A stretch of DNA of 64,000 nucleotides from Rhodothermales bacterium (GTDB lineage: Bacteria; Bacteroidota; Rhodothermia; Rhodothermales; Bin80): contig JANQES010000110.1 of the NCBI GenBank assembly GCA_028278205.1, forward strand, positions 62,001 through 126,000, written 5' to 3'. Positions 1 through 12,662 of this stretch are shown one piece after another (positions within the stretch are counted from its first letter, which is position 1; every line of letters begins with the position of its first letter). The notes below the pieces were generated by a model, which saw only the letters and a list, made by a program, of their open reading frames with translations, was not told the DNA's origin and searched no databases. Made by a program: the position numbers and the translations under genes.

Positions 1-394
1 CGCTCTGGCCGTGCTGGTTGAAGGCGTACATCGAGGGCGCCAGCGGCAGCGTTTTCTGAAAAGCCGTCATGCCGGTCAGCCGTTGCCCCATGCGCACCGA
101 CGGCGGCAGATCCTCGCCTCGCCGCTGTTCGAGCACCGGCTTGTAATCGAACAACTCGAACTGCGACGGCCCGCCGCTCTGAAAAAGATAGATAACGCGC
201 CGGGCTTTCGGCACGCGGTGCGGCGCCCCCAGCACGCCCCGAAACGCCGACTCCGCCGCTGGCTCTGCCCTGCCGCTCGTGCAGCCGACACCCAGCAACG
301 ACGCCAGCGCCGCCCCGCCGATCCCCAGGCTGAGCCTGGAGAAAAAATGCCGGCGGTTCATCTGGCAACCGTATTCGAAGAGTTCGTCTTCCAT
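1..394 (-). CDS. DUF1501 family protein, N-terminal part (cut by window edge)
   Basis: The reverse strand from the ATG at 394 stays open to the window edge, giving 131 residues. They contain a twin-arginine motif (NRRHFFSRLSLGIGG) followed by a small hydrophobic stretch ending LLGVGC, so the protein is probably exported by Tat and may be lipidated. The segment ARRVIYLFQSGGPSQFELFDYKP and the later LPPSVRMGQRLTGM match the two complete DUF1501 proteins at 3985-5439 and 12663-14120. DUF1501 proteins have an alkaline-phosphatase-like fold and regularly pair with PSD1 cytochromes; their reaction is unknown. It lies downstream of the PSD1 gene ending at 510, separated by a repeat element at 397-484. 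The C-terminal two thirds are outside the window. Confidence 0.9.
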   Translation of the reverse strand, partial: MEDELFEYGCQMNRRHFFSRLSLGIGGAALASLLGVGCTSGRAEPAAESAFRGVLGAPHRVPKARRVIYLFQSGGPSQFELFDYKPVLEQRRGEDLPPSVRMGQRLTGMTAFQKTLPLAPSMYAFNQHGQS

Positions 395-396
395 GA

Positions 397-484
397 CGTT
401 TTGGATTTGCGTTTTTTAGATTTGGATTTTGGATTGTTCATTTGAGGCACCCAATCCAAAATCGCAAATCCAAAATCCAAAATT
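397..484. repeat. Inverted-repeat element, TTTTGGAT family
   Basis: Left arm 399-436 is built of TTTTGGAT-like words and ends GGATTG. Right arm 452-485 begins CAATCC and repeats CCAAAATC. The loop is about 15 bases. The element fills the gap between the PSD1 stop (510) and the DUF1501 start (394). The same arm design recurs at 22979, 24427, 32067 (half), 39701 and 50740. Confidence 0.85.
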
Positions 485-509
485 CTACCTTTCTGATACA
501 AACCTCAGA

Positions 510-3984
<3,475 letters not shown>

Positions 3985-4013
<29 letters not shown>

Positions 4014-5439
4014 CGTGGACGTCGGTGAGGCGGTAGCGACGGCCCTGATGTTTGAAAGTCAGCCGCTCGTGATCGATCCCCAACAGATACATCAGTGTCG
4101 CCTGGAAGTTGTGGATGTGAACCGGATCGCGGGCGATGTTGTAGCCGAGTTCGTCGGTCTCGCCGTAAGAAAAGCCTTTTTTGACGCCGCCGCCGGCCAT
4201 CCAGATCGTAAAACAGCGCGGGTGGTGGTCGCGCCCGAAGTTGTCGTCGGTGAGGCGACCTTGCGAATAGTTGGTGCGCCCGAACTCGCCGCCCCAGATG
4301 ACAAGCGTGTCGTCGAGCAGGCCGCGTTGTTTGAGATCCAGGACGAGTGCTGCCGAGGCCTGATCGGTCTCTTTGGCCTGTCGCTGGATGTCTTTGGGCA
4401 GGTTGCCGTGTTGATCCCATCCCTGATGATAAAGCTGGATGAAGCGCACGCCGCGTTCGGCCAGACGACGCGCCAGCAGGCAGTTGGCGGCGAAGGTGCC
4501 GGGCTCGCGGGCATCCTCGCCGTAAAGATCGACGATGTAATCAGGCTCGTCGGAGAGATCCATCACTTCGGGCACGGAGGTCTGCATCCGATAGGCCATC
4601 TCGTACTGGGCGATTTTGGCCTGGATCTCCGGATCTTCGAGGGCATCGTACTGGAGATCGTTCAATTCCCGGAGATAATCCATGTGGCGCCGCCGGTCGT
4701 CGTCGGTGATGCCGGGCGGGTTGCTCAGGTAGAGGACCGGGTCTTTTCCGGCGCGAAACTGCACGCCCTGATGCCGCGACGGCAGGAAGCCGTTGCCCCA
4801 CAGCCGGGCGTAAAGCGGCTGCCCCATCTTGTCTTTCGTCACCAGCACGACGAAGGCCGGCAGGTTTTCATTCTCCGAGCCCAGCCCGTAGCTCAACCAC
4901 GACCCCATCGACGGGCGCCCCGGTTGCTGCGAGCCGCTCTGGATGAACGTCACCGCCGGGTCGTGGTTGATCGCCTCGGTGTACATCGACTTGACGAAGC
5001 ACAACTCATCGACGATCTGCGCGGTGTAGGGCATCAGTTCGCTCACCCAGGCGCCGCTCTGGCCGTGCTGTGCAAACGCAAACGGCGAGCCGACCATCGG
5101 AAACGTCTTCTGCCCGGCGGTCATCCCCGTCAGCCGCTGCATCCCACGCACCGACGGCGGCAATTCCTCGCCATGCCGTTGCATCAAGAGCGGCTTATGA
5201 TCGAACAAATCGAGTTGCGACGGCGCCCCGCTCTGAAGCAGGTAGATGACGCGCCTGACCTTCGGCGGAAAATGCGGCACACCGAGCACCCCTTTGTCCG
5301 GATCGTCGCCGAGACGCGCCACCTTCCCCAACACGTCGAACGGGTTCATCAACGACGCGACCGTAGCCGCCCCGAGGCCCAGCGTCGTGCGCGAGAGGAA
5401 GTCGCGGCGGGTGTAGTGGGGGGTGTAGTTCTGGCACAT
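3985..5439 (-). CDS. DUF1501 family protein, Tat-exported
   Basis: A complete DUF1501 protein of 484 residues. The N terminus has a twin-arginine motif ([17 protein letters not shown]) and a hydrophobic region, so it should be folded in the cytoplasm and exported. Family segments include [20 protein letters not shown], a [10 protein letters not shown] motif, and [15 protein letters not shown] followed by [17 protein letters not shown], which resembles the metal-site region of alkaline-phosphatase-fold enzymes. It is about 70 percent alike by eye to the copy at 12663-14120. It is transcribed after the PSD1 gene at 5948-9163 and the four-helix gene, and overlaps the open frame of the next PSD1 gene by 29 bases. 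The enzymatic role of the family is not established. Confidence 0.93.
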
Positions 5440-5451
5440 GGTTTCGGGGGT

Positions 5452-5946
5452 CGGGATGCTGGATACTGGTTTCTGGATACTGGATGCGTGTTATTGGGGG
5501 CTTTGGTGGGATTGGCGGACTGTGTTGAGGAAACGGTTTAGTTTGCGCCCCAGCGTATTGCTGCGGCTGTGGAGGTCTTCGTACAAGGATTGATCTTTGA
5601 GCGATTCCGTTTCGAACAACGTTTCTAGATGATCAATAGTCTCATCTAATGAGGCTTGTGCATATACGAGGTGGCGAATGAAGTCATTCTTGTATATTCG
5701 TCTCCCATATCCCTCAACAATATTAGATTTAACTGATTTGACAGACCGCCTGATTTGACTTCCCTCCTCAAACATCTCAAACTTGGGCAGCTTCGTCAAG
5801 GTCGTCTTGTGGATATCGATGACCAACGTTCTCGACAGTTGCCAGATTTCCAGCTTCTTGTAGCTCATGGTTTCCTCCGTTCGTTTTAGCTGTTCCTCAT
5901 CTCGCATCCCGTATCCCGTATCCCGAAACCCGCATCTCGAAACCCG
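5452..5946. repeat. GGGATACG-family arms flanking the four-helix-bundle gene
   Basis: Left arm 5452-5488 reads CGGGATGCTGGATACTGG and continues with the same words to GGATGCG. Right arm 5903-5946 is the complementary type, CGCATCCCGTATCCCGTATC followed by CCGAAACCCGCATCTCG. The arms are inverted relative to each other and enclose exactly one gene (5491-5868). Arms of the same words without a gene occur at 43013-43220, and single arms at 30679 and 57441. Confidence 0.75.
5491..5868 (-). CDS. Four-helix-bundle protein (23S rRNA intervening-sequence / Avd-like family)
   Basis: A 125-residue protein starting [16 protein letters not shown], with [18 protein letters not shown] and [20 protein letters not shown], the hallmarks of the four-helix-bundle family found in 23S rRNA intervening sequences and related to the Avd accessory protein of diversity-generating retroelements. 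The start at 5868 is set by a strong GGAGG five bases upstream; the frame is open 13 codons further. No reverse transcriptase is nearby. The gene sits in an operon gap between PSD1 and DUF1501 and is enclosed by inverted GGGATACG-type arms, so it looks like cargo of a small element. The molecular function is unknown; nucleic-acid binding is plausible from the Avd relatives. Confidence 0.88.
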   Translation of the reverse strand: MSYKKLEIWQLSRTLVIDIHKTTLTKLPKFEMFEEGSQIRRSVKSVKSNIVEGYGRRIYKNDFIRHLVYAQASLDETIDHLETLFETESLKDQSLYEDLHSRSNTLGRKLNRFLNTVRQSHQSPQ

Positions 5947-5947
5947 A

Positions 5948-8900
5948 TCACCGCTTGGTATACGCCTCGTCGTGGTTGATCAGCAGGCTGGCGACCATGG
6001 CGAGGGCAGCGGTTTCGGTTTTGTCGAGCGTGGGGTCGCGGGTGTAGTCGCCGACGGTGAGGAGGGAGTCGGCGCTGGTTGGGGTGGAGGAGAAGTTGCG
6101 GTGTTCGTCCTGGTAGAGGCGGGTCAGGAGGGCTACTTCGGTGGAAGTCGGGCGGCGTCCGGTGGTCAGGCGGAAGCCGTAGGCGATCTGCGTTTGCAAC
6201 GTATCGCCTCCTTCTTTTTGCATCCGTTCGGCCAGGATGCGCGCGGCTTCGACGTATTGCGGGTCGTTCATCAAGACCAGGGCCTGGAGCGGCGTGTTGG
6301 TGTTTTGCCGCCGCACCATACACGTCGTGCGGTCCGGTGCGTCGAAGACGGTCATTGACGGTGGGGGCGAGGTGCGGCGGATGAACGTGTAGAGGCTCCG
6401 GCGGTAGAGGCTTTCGCCTTCGTCCTGTTTGTAATTCAGGAGCGCCGCCGAGAAGTTGCCTTTCTCGATCCAGAGGCCCGGCGGCTGGTACGGCTTGACG
6501 CTGGGGCCGCCGACCTTGTGAACGAGCAGGCCGCTCGACGCCAGCGCGTTGTCGCGGATCATCTCTGCCGGGAGCCGGTAGCGCGGGCCGCGCGCCAGCA
6601 ACGCGTTCGACGGATCGCGCGCCAGCAAATCCGGCTCGGCTTTGCTCGTCTGCCGGTACGTCGCCGACGTGACGATCAGCTTCTGCAACGCCTTGACATC
6701 CCAGCCCGACGCCACGAACGTCGTGGCCAGCCAGTCGAGCAGGGCGGGGTGAGACGGCAACGAACCCTGGCTGCCGAAGTCCTGCGGCGTGCTGACGAGC
6801 CCTTTGCCGAAATATAGCTGCCAGTATCGATTGACCGTCACGCGGGCCGTCAGCGGGTGGTCGTCGCGGAGGAGCCACCGGGCCAGACCGAGGCGGTTGG
6901 GCGGCAGCTCGTCCGGAAAGTCGCCCAACTGACCGGGCACGCCGGGCTCGACCTGCTCGCCGGGGCGGTCGTAGAGACCCCGGTCGAGCACGTAGTTGGG
7001 GCGGGGGGTCTCCATCTCTTCCATCACCATCACCTCAGGTACTTCGGCGATGAGGGCTTGCTCGGCTTCGCGGGCGCGTTTCAGATCAGCCAGAAGACGC
7101 TGGTATTCGGCGTCGCGATGATGGAGGTAGTCTTCGAGCGCGTGATCGTCTTGAGCCGGCGTAGCGGGCGCATCGTCGTCGAAGAGGCGGGCGGCTTCGG
7201 GGACGGTGAGCATCCGGTCGTAAAGGCGGATGTCGTCCATGCTGCCGGTGAAGATGCCGTCGTCGCCGCCGAAGGCGCGGTAGCTGCGCGCCACGCGGAG
7301 GGCGCGTTTCTGCGGCTCGTAATGGTGATCGACGGGCAGGATGCTCTTGTAGAGCTTGTCGTGCTCGACGACCACCGGCGCCTGTTTGCCATCGATGAAC
7401 AGCCGCAGGCCGGCGGCTTTGCTGGAGCCGTCGTACGTCAACACGACGTGCGTCCAGGTCTTGAGCGGGACGGTCGCCTGCGTCCGCACGTGAAGGAGGT
7501 TGTGCGGCAGGGCGTGGGTCAGGCGCGCGGCGACGTGGTTGAGGCTGTCGAGGTAGACCTCCCAGCCGCGCCAGTAGGTGTTTTTGTGATGGGCATTGCC
7601 CATGATCTCGGCATAGGCGCCCTCGGCTTCAGGCCGGATCCAGACGCTCACCGAAAACGGATCGGTGCGTTCGAAATGGCCGGCGTCTTCGAGGAAAAGG
7701 TTGTCGTAATCGTTGTCGAAATGGAAGGCCTGATCGCGAGGGCCGGGCACCGTCTCCGGCTCGCCGGTGACCCGCGCCGGGGTGGCCGGGCGCGCGTGAT
7801 TGGGCGTTTTTTCATCTCCCAACTCATCGAGCGGGTAATGCGCCGCGAGGCCTTTCGACAGCGTAGACGCCGCGCTTGTCTCGCCGCGATGCAGCCCGGC
7901 TTCGGCCACTTCAGCCCGGCGCGCGGCCAGCTTTGCCTCCTGCTCGGTGATGGTTGCACGCGCCTCCGTGAGCGCCTCCTCCTCGTCGGCCTTGAGCAAC
8001 ATCAACACCGGCCCGGCGTTGCCGTCGTCGCCCGTCATGCCGAGTTCGTTGACGTTGTTGAAAAAAGAGGCAAGCTGAAAGTATTCCTTCTGCGAGATCG
8101 GGTCGAATTTGTGATCGTGGCAGCGGGCGCATTCCATCGTCAGGCCCAGGAAAGCCCGCGCCGTGGTGTTGGTCCGGTCAGCGACGTATTCGACGCGGTA
8201 TTCCTCGTCGATGACGCCGCCTTCTGCCGTCATCTGATGATTGCGGTTGAAGCCCGTCGCCAGCTTTTGCTCGATGGTGGCGTCCGGCAGCAAATCGCCC
8301 GCCAGTTGCCAGGTGACGAACTGGTCGAAGGGCATGTTTTCGTTGAAGGCCTGGATGACCCAGTCGCGCCAGGGCCACATCATGCGGATGCCGTCAGCGT
8401 GGTAGCCGTGGCTGTCGGCATAGCGGGCCACGTCCATCCATTCCGCGGCCATCCGCTCGCCGTAGGCCTCCGAGGCCATCAGCCTATCGACCACTTTTTC
8501 ATAGGCATCAGGACGGTCGTCGGCCAGAAAAGCATCCATCTCCGCAATCGTCGGCGGCAATCCCGTCAGGTCGAACGTCACGCGGCGGAGGAGGCGTTCT
8601 TTTTCGGCCTCCGGCGACGGCGCAAGGCCTTCACGCTCCACCCGCGCCAGCACGAAATCGTCGAGGGCATTGCGCGCCCAGACCGTGTTTTTGACGACGG
8701 GCACGTCCGGCTTTTCGGGCGGAATAAACGCCCAGTGCGGTTTCCAGCGGGCGCCCTGATCAATCCAGCGCGCGATGAGCGCCTTCTCGTAGTCTGAGAG
8801 GACGAGGTTGGACTCCGGCGGCGGCATCACCACGTCCGGATCGTCCGAGGCGATGCGTTGGAAGACCTGGCTGCGGCGCAGGCTGCCCGGCACGATGGCG

Positions 8901-9163
8901 CGACCACCCGACTCCAGTTTTGCCTTCTTCGCGCCGTCTTCGGTGTAGAGCCGAAGGCCGGCCTGGCGGGCGTTGTCGTCCGGGCCGTGGCAGGTGTAGC
9001 AGCGGTCTGAGAGCAGCGGTTTGATGTGGTGATTGTAATCGACCTGCTCCGGCAGCCGCGCCAGAATCTCCGGGTCCGTCGTGACGGCGGGGCCGCAGCC
9101 GGCCAGCGTCCAGAGCGCGGCAGCCAGGGGGATCAGCAGAAAGGGTGGGGGCTGGGGATGCAT
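5948..9163 (-). CDS. PSD1 protein: PSCyt1 / DUF1549 / LamG / DUF1553 lipoprotein
   Basis: A 1071-residue exported protein. The signal peptide ends in a lipobox (TLAGC, Cys23). A CYTCH haem motif lies at residues 55-59 (PSCyt1), followed by DUF1549 ([19 protein letters not shown]), a second [11 protein letters not shown] near residue 345, a central LamG-like module ([21 protein letters not shown]), and DUF1553 in the last third ([32 protein letters not shown]). Two CxxCH motifs suggest haem c attachment after export. Family members are proposed to couple electron transfer to polymer or small-molecule oxidation, but this is unproven. It heads a minus-strand run with the four-helix gene, DUF1501 and the next PSD1 gene. 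The initiator is ATG at 9163 without an obvious Shine-Dalgarno. Confidence 0.93.
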   Translation of the reverse strand: MHPQPPPFLLIPLAAALWTLAGCGPAVTTDPEILARLPEQVDYNHHIKPLLSDRCYTCHGPDDNARQAGLRLYTEDGAKKAKLESGGRAIVPGSLRRSQVFQRIASDDPDVVMPPPESNLVLSDYEKALIARWIDQGARWKPHWAFIPPEKPDVPVVKNTVWARNALDDFVLARVEREGLAPSPEAEKERLLRRVTFDLTGLPPTIAEMDAFLADDRPDAYEKVVDRLMASEAYGERMAAEWMDVARYADSHGYHADGIRMMWPWRDWVIQAFNENMPFDQFVTWQLAGDLLPDATIEQKLATGFNRNHQMTAEGGVIDEEYRVEYVADRTNTTARAFLGLTMECARCHDHKFDPISQKEYFQLASFFNNVNELGMTGDDGNAGPVLMLLKADEEEALTEARATITEQEAKLAARRAEVAEAGLHRGETSAASTLSKGLAAHYPLDELGDEKTPNHARPATPARVTGEPETVPGPRDQAFHFDNDYDNLFLEDAGHFERTDPFSVSVWIRPEAEGAYAEIMGNAHHKNTYWRGWEVYLDSLNHVAARLTHALPHNLLHVRTQATVPLKTWTHVVLTYDGSSKAAGLRLFIDGKQAPVVVEHDKLYKSILPVDHHYEPQKRALRVARSYRAFGGDDGIFTGSMDDIRLYDRMLTVPEAARLFDDDAPATPAQDDHALEDYLHHRDAEYQRLLADLKRAREAEQALIAEVPEVMVMEEMETPRPNYVLDRGLYDRPGEQVEPGVPGQLGDFPDELPPNRLGLARWLLRDDHPLTARVTVNRYWQLYFGKGLVSTPQDFGSQGSLPSHPALLDWLATTFVASGWDVKALQKLIVTSATYRQTSKAEPDLLARDPSNALLARGPRYRLPAEMIRDNALASSGLLVHKVGGPSVKPYQPPGLWIEKGNFSAALLNYKQDEGESLYRRSLYTFIRRTSPPPSMTVFDAPDRTTCMVRRQNTNTPLQALVLMNDPQYVEAARILAERMQKEGGDTLQTQIAYGFRLTTGRRPTSTEVALLTRLYQDEHRNFSSTPTSADSLLTVGDYTRDPTLDKTETAALAMVASLLINHDEAYTKR

Positions 9164-9308
9164 GGCGGGCGCTGTCTATCCTCGAAAGATCTTGAAAAAA
9201 TAATAACCAGCGTGTTGAATAGGAAAAAACGGATGGATTTAGCCTGTGATAATTATGTTTGGAAACGATTCCAAAAGCCCTGATTTGTTATGAGGTTGCT
9301 TGAAATAG

Positions 9309-9395
9309 AACGCGGATGACGCGGATTAGGCGGATGGTCGCGGATTTTTTGATGTCATATCCGCGACCATCCGCCCGATCCGCGTCATCCGCGTT
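9309..9395. repeat. Inverted-repeat element, GCGGATGAC family
   Basis: Two 37-base arms, 9309-9345 and 9359-9395, pair with only two mismatches around a 13-base loop. Each arm is a series of CGCGGATGA/GCGGAT words. It is the main content of the 299-base divergent gap between the PSD1 gene (9163, minus) and the propeller gene (9463, plus). I see no clear promoter in the rest of the gap. Confidence 0.9.
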
Positions 9396-9462
9396 CCATT
9401 CTCGTTATATCATTTGATCAGAACCGTCCGCACTGGCAGAAAAGGAGTCAATCCTGTATTCT

Positions 9463-10572
9463 ATGGCGACTTCAGGCCCAATCCGAAGACCCATGAATGC
9501 GAACAAGCTTACTCGCAGAGCCTTTACCAAACGCATCGCTACCCTCACCAGCGCGGCCTTTTTGACGCCGGGATTTACCGTGAACATCATCAGCAAACCC
9601 ACGTTGAGCGACGAAGTTATCGGCCACGGCGACTTCCGCTATCGCGTCCACAAAGAGTGGGGCAACCTCGATCCGAGCCGGACGCCGGTCAACAACTGCC
9701 ACGAGATGGTGCAGGATGCCAGAGGCCGCCTCATCATGATTGGCGACGAAGTAAAAAACAACATCCTCATCTACGACAAATCGGGTAAACTGCTCGATAC
9801 GTGGGGTACGGAGTTTCCCTACGGCCACGGCCTGACGCTCTGGGATGCCAGCGGCGAAGAGTTCCTCTTTATCTGCGACAACGGCTTCGACGGCAACCCG
9901 CAGGTCGTCAAAACCACGCTCGACGGGCGCGTGCTCCTGCGCCTGCCCAACCCCAGAGACTTCGGCGAATACACCGAGGACGATCGCTATCATCCCACCG
10001 AAACCGCCGTCGGCCCCAACGGCGACATTTACGTGGCCGACGGCTACGGCTCTCAATACATCCTGCAATTCTCGAAAGACGGCGAGTTCATCCGCAAGTT
10101 CGGCGGGCGCGGCGACGAAGACCACCAGTTCCAGACCGCCCACGGCGTCACGCTCGACACCCGCGACGCCGACAACCCGACGCTGCTGTGCACCTCGCGC
10201 GCCCACAACGCCTTCAAACGCTACAGCCTCGACGGCGAATACCTCTCGACGATTTTCCTCCCCGGCGCTTTCGTCTGCCGCGCCGTCATCGACGACGACA
10301 TGCTCTACTCGGGCGTCTGCTGGTCGCGTCTCAAATACCTCAACCGCACGCCCAATTCCGGCTTCGTCACCATCCTCGATAGCGAAGGCATCGTCGTCTC
10401 CAACCCCGGCGGCACCACCCCCGAATACCGCGACGGCGAACTGCAACTCATGCTCCAGCAACAATCGCTCTTCCACCACTGCCACGACGTCTGCGTAGAC
10501 GACGACAAAAACCTCTACGTCTGCCAGTGGAACGCAGAAAAGACGTATCCGATTAAGCTGGAACGGGTGTGA
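9463..10572 (+). CDS. Tat-exported NHL-type six-bladed beta-propeller protein
   Basis: 369 residues. A twin-arginine signal (KLTRRAFTKRIATLTSAAFL) begins around residue 14, so the second ATG at 9493 is an equally good start. The mature part has repeated NHL-like strands such as PNGDIYVADGYGSQYILQFS and KDGEFIRKFGGRG, and a final KNLYVCQWNAEKTYPIKLER. This fold resembles the peptidyl-alpha-hydroxyglycine lyase / NHL group, whose members often bind ligands or metal at the central channel. No catalytic residues can be named from sequence. It stands alone, divergent from the PSD1 cluster; a role beside those exported redox proteins is only suggested by proximity. Confidence 0.85.
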   Translation: MATSGPIRRPMNANKLTRRAFTKRIATLTSAAFLTPGFTVNIISKPTLSDEVIGHGDFRYRVHKEWGNLDPSRTPVNNCHEMVQDARGRLIMIGDEVKNNILIYDKSGKLLDTWGTEFPYGHGLTLWDASGEEFLFICDNGFDGNPQVVKTTLDGRVLLRLPNPRDFGEYTEDDRYHPTETAVGPNGDIYVADGYGSQYILQFSKDGEFIRKFGGRGDEDHQFQTAHGVTLDTRDADNPTLLCTSRAHNAFKRYSLDGEYLSTIFLPGAFVCRAVIDDDMLYSGVCWSRLKYLNRTPNSGFVTILDSEGIVVSNPGGTTPEYRDGELQLMLQQQSLFHHCHDVCVDDDKNLYVCQWNAEKTYPIKLERV

Positions 10573-10666
10573 GGGATGACGGAATGTAGAACCGCAAGCA
10601 GGAAACCTTTTGGATGGGCTGATCTCTAATTAGGGTGAAAACGGTACGCAACAGGCGGTTAGCGCT

Positions 10667-10879
10667 ATGGAAACGATTGAGTTTACTGCAACGATCAAGG
10701 GTGGCGTCATCGAAATCCCTGAGGAGTATAGGGACCGCCTGAACCCGTCGGTTCGCGTCATTGTCTTCAATGAAGAAGAGGATCAAAAGGCAGACATTAT
10801 CGGCCAATTGCTAGAGCATCCCTTGAAAGTGAAAGACTTCCGGCCTCTTTCCAGAGAAGACGCCCATGCTCGCAAGTAA
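10667..10879 (+). CDS. VapB/AbrB-like antitoxin
   Basis: A 70-residue protein beginning METIEFTATIKGGVIEIPEEY, the swapped-hairpin AbrB-type DNA-binding start typical of antitoxins that pair with PIN-domain toxins. The tail DIIGQLLEHPLKVKDFRPLSREDA is the usual toxin-binding part. The following frame begins at 10866 and overlaps by 14 bases, as in normal antitoxin-toxin pairs, and its first 30 residues are PIN-like. Because the toxin is truncated, this antitoxin looks orphaned. Confidence 0.8.
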   Translation: METIEFTATIKGGVIEIPEEYRDRLNPSVRVIVFNEEEDQKADIIGQLLEHPLKVKDFRPLSREDAHARK

Positions 10880-10970
10880 CCCCGTCTCGTGTTTTATCGA
10901 TTCGAACATCTGGCTCTACGCCTTCATCGAGAATAGGAGTGAATTAAGCAACTCAATGTCAAGCTACTAT
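10866..10970 (+). pseudogene. Truncated PIN-domain (VapC-like) toxin remnant
   Basis: The frame starts MLASNPVSCFIDSNIWLYAFIENR, matching the first strand and acidic residue (FIDSNIWLYAF) of PIN toxins. After about residue 32 the similarity is lost. The frame continues to 11126 only by running out of frame into the next gene, which starts at 11030. The remaining acidic residues of a PIN active site (usually three or four over about 130 residues) are absent. It is a 5' remnant of a toxin gene disrupted by deletion. Confidence 0.7.
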
Positions 10971-11029
10971 GGTTTCAACGCGACAACCATGAGCGGAATA
11001 TCGTCAGGTACCCTGAAAATCCACGATCT

Positions 11030-11494
11030 ATGGCTCAAAACGAATCCTTTAGAACGCGTCTCCTGCGGTGGCGCTTCAACTTCTTTCCGGCCTACCGGCG
11101 TACCGGGGCGCGTCTTACTTTCCTGACCGACGACTGGCGCGAAGTACACATCGCCCTGCCGCTCAACTGGAAGACACGCAATTACGTCGGGACCATCTTT
11201 GGCGGAAGCATCTACGGAGCCGTCGATCCCATCTACGTGGTGATGTTCATTCGCCTGCTCGGCCCGGGTTACATCGTGTGGGATAAAGCGGCGCATATCG
11301 AGTATAAGCGTCCGGGGCGCTCGACCCTTTTTGCGAAGATCAAGATCGATCAGGAAGAACTTGAGACGATTCGTTCGCGGCTCGACGAAGAAAAATCGCT
11401 TGACCGGCAGTACCGCGTTGAGGTTGTGGATGAAGCAGGGAAGATCTGCGCGGTTGTAGAGAAAGTATTGTATTTTCGGAAGAAGCGAGCGTGA
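11030..11494 (+). CDS. DUF4442 (hotdog thioesterase-like) protein
   Basis: 154 residues with the DUF4442 pattern: FFPAYRRTGARLTFLTDDWREVHIALPLNWKTRNYVGTIFGGSIYGAVDP, then YRVEVVDEAG near the end (described here in pieces). The family has a hotdog fold and is related to acyl-CoA thioesterases; the substrate is unknown. The protein has no signal peptide and should be cytoplasmic. Its start lies directly after the truncated toxin, and the ATG at 11030 is chosen because the family starts shortly before FRTRLLRW. No operon partner follows closely; the next gene is 150 bases away. Confidence 0.82.
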   Translation: MAQNESFRTRLLRWRFNFFPAYRRTGARLTFLTDDWREVHIALPLNWKTRNYVGTIFGGSIYGAVDPIYVVMFIRLLGPGYIVWDKAAHIEYKRPGRSTLFAKIKIDQEELETIRSRLDEEKSLDRQYRVEVVDEAGKICAVVEKVLYFRKKRA

Positions 11495-11647
11495 GTAGAA
11501 AACGGTATCATCGATTCGGCGCGGATGTTGATCACAGTCTGGCTCTGTGATGGACGGTGCCTCCGTTTTTTGTATCATGCCACCGAAGAAGAGATCGAGG
11601 CGAAGCGGCAGTGACGTTTTTGATACAGACACCAACGGGAGGTTGCG

Positions 11648-12535
11648 ATGACTCAGTTTAAGCACGGCGCGTTTATCCTCTGTGCGCTTTTCATCCCTGC
11701 GCTGAGCTTTGCGCAACAGGGCGTCGTCCTCGAAGGGCGGACGATGGCGAGCGCGATCCTCGGCGAGGACGTTCGCTATACCATCTATCTGCCTTCGGAC
11801 TACGAGACGTCGGAGCGCTACTATCCCATCGTCTATCTCCTCCACGGCTACACCGACGACGACACCGGCTGGCTTCAGTTCGGCGAGGCCAACCGCATCG
11901 CCGATAACGCCATCGCCAGCGGCGACATCCCGCCCATGATCATCGTCATGCCCGACGGCAAGGTGAGCTGGTACATCAACGATCATCAGAACAAAGTGCG
12001 CTGGGAGGATATGTTCGTCGATGAGTTTATGCCCTACATCGAAGGCAAATATCGAGTCCGCAAAAAGAAAGAATTTCGCGGCATCGCCGGGCTTTCGATG
12101 GGGGGCTACGGCTCGCTGGTGCTGGCGATGCGCAACCCTGACCTCTTCGCCGCCGTCGCTGCTTTCAGCAGTGGGATTTTTACGGACAAGCAGATGCAAG
12201 AAACATCGCAAGAGGATTACGACAACTTTTGGGGACCTTTGTATGGCGGCGCCGGACTCCAGGGCAGCGCCCGCCACACCGACCACTGGCGTCAACACTC
12301 GGTGCTCGACCTCGTCAAAAACACCCCCGCCGACGAGCTAAAAAAACTCCGCTATTACATCGACTGCGGCGACGACGACTTCCTCGCCGTCGGCAATGCG
12401 ACGCTGCACATCCTCATGACTGAAAAGGAGATCCCCCACGAATACCGCGTCCGCGACGGCGCCCACACGTGGTCGTACTGGCGAACCGGCTTACCCGTCG
12501 GGCTGAAGTTTATCGGCGAGAGTTTCCACCGATAA
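11648..12535 (+). CDS. Secreted esterase D-like alpha/beta hydrolase
   Basis: 295 residues with a Sec signal peptide ending SFAQQ near residue 24. It has YPIVYLLHGYTD (oxyanion region), the nucleophile elbow GLSMGG with Ser150, an acidic residue in YIDCGDDDFL, and the catalytic His in RDGAHTWSYW, so the Ser-Asp-His triad is complete. The family covers S-formylglutathione hydrolase, carbohydrate esterase family 1 and mycolyltransferase-type enzymes; with a signal peptide, release of acyl groups from polysaccharides is plausible. A good GGGAGG lies five bases before the ATG. A second related esterase lies at 34591-35730. Confidence 0.88.
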   Translation: MTQFKHGAFILCALFIPALSFAQQGVVLEGRTMASAILGEDVRYTIYLPSDYETSERYYPIVYLLHGYTDDDTGWLQFGEANRIADNAIASGDIPPMIIVMPDGKVSWYINDHQNKVRWEDMFVDEFMPYIEGKYRVRKKKEFRGIAGLSMGGYGSLVLAMRNPDLFAAVAAFSSGIFTDKQMQETSQEDYDNFWGPLYGGAGLQGSARHTDHWRQHSVLDLVKNTPADELKKLRYYIDCGDDDFLAVGNATLHILMTEKEIPHEYRVRDGAHTWSYWRTGLPVGLKFIGESFHR

Positions 12536-12576
12536 GGACGAGAGAGTTTTCGACTTGTATGGGCGCTCTGTAGCGG

Positions 12577-12656
12577 TAGAAAGGGAGAGAGGGGGAGAGG
12601 GTGAAAGGGAGAGTAAAAAATCCCCCTGTCACCCTCTCTCCCTTTCCCCCTTTCTG
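12577..12656. repeat. Inverted-repeat element, GGGAGAGGG family
   Basis: Left arm 12577-12613 (GAAAGGGAGAGAGGGGGAG and more) faces right arm 12621-12656 of CCCTCTCTCCC words. The loop is AAAAAA-rich. It fills the convergent gap between the esterase stop (12535) and the DUF1501 stop (12663) and could act as a transcription terminator for both. Confidence 0.85.
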
Positions 12657-12662
12657 CCATCC

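Noticed and set aside
5491-5868. Diversity-generating retroelement because of the Avd-like protein
   Set aside because: No reverse transcriptase and no template/variable repeat pair is present within the window.
10967-12298. 443-codon minus-strand open frame opposite the thioesterase-like and esterase genes
   Set aside because: Shadow frame; both plus-strand genes have intact family motifs and one has a good ribosome-binding site.
12577-12656. Simple rho-independent terminator
   Set aside because: Termination is possible, but arm length, tandem words and the same family at non-terminator positions show it is primarily a repeat element.
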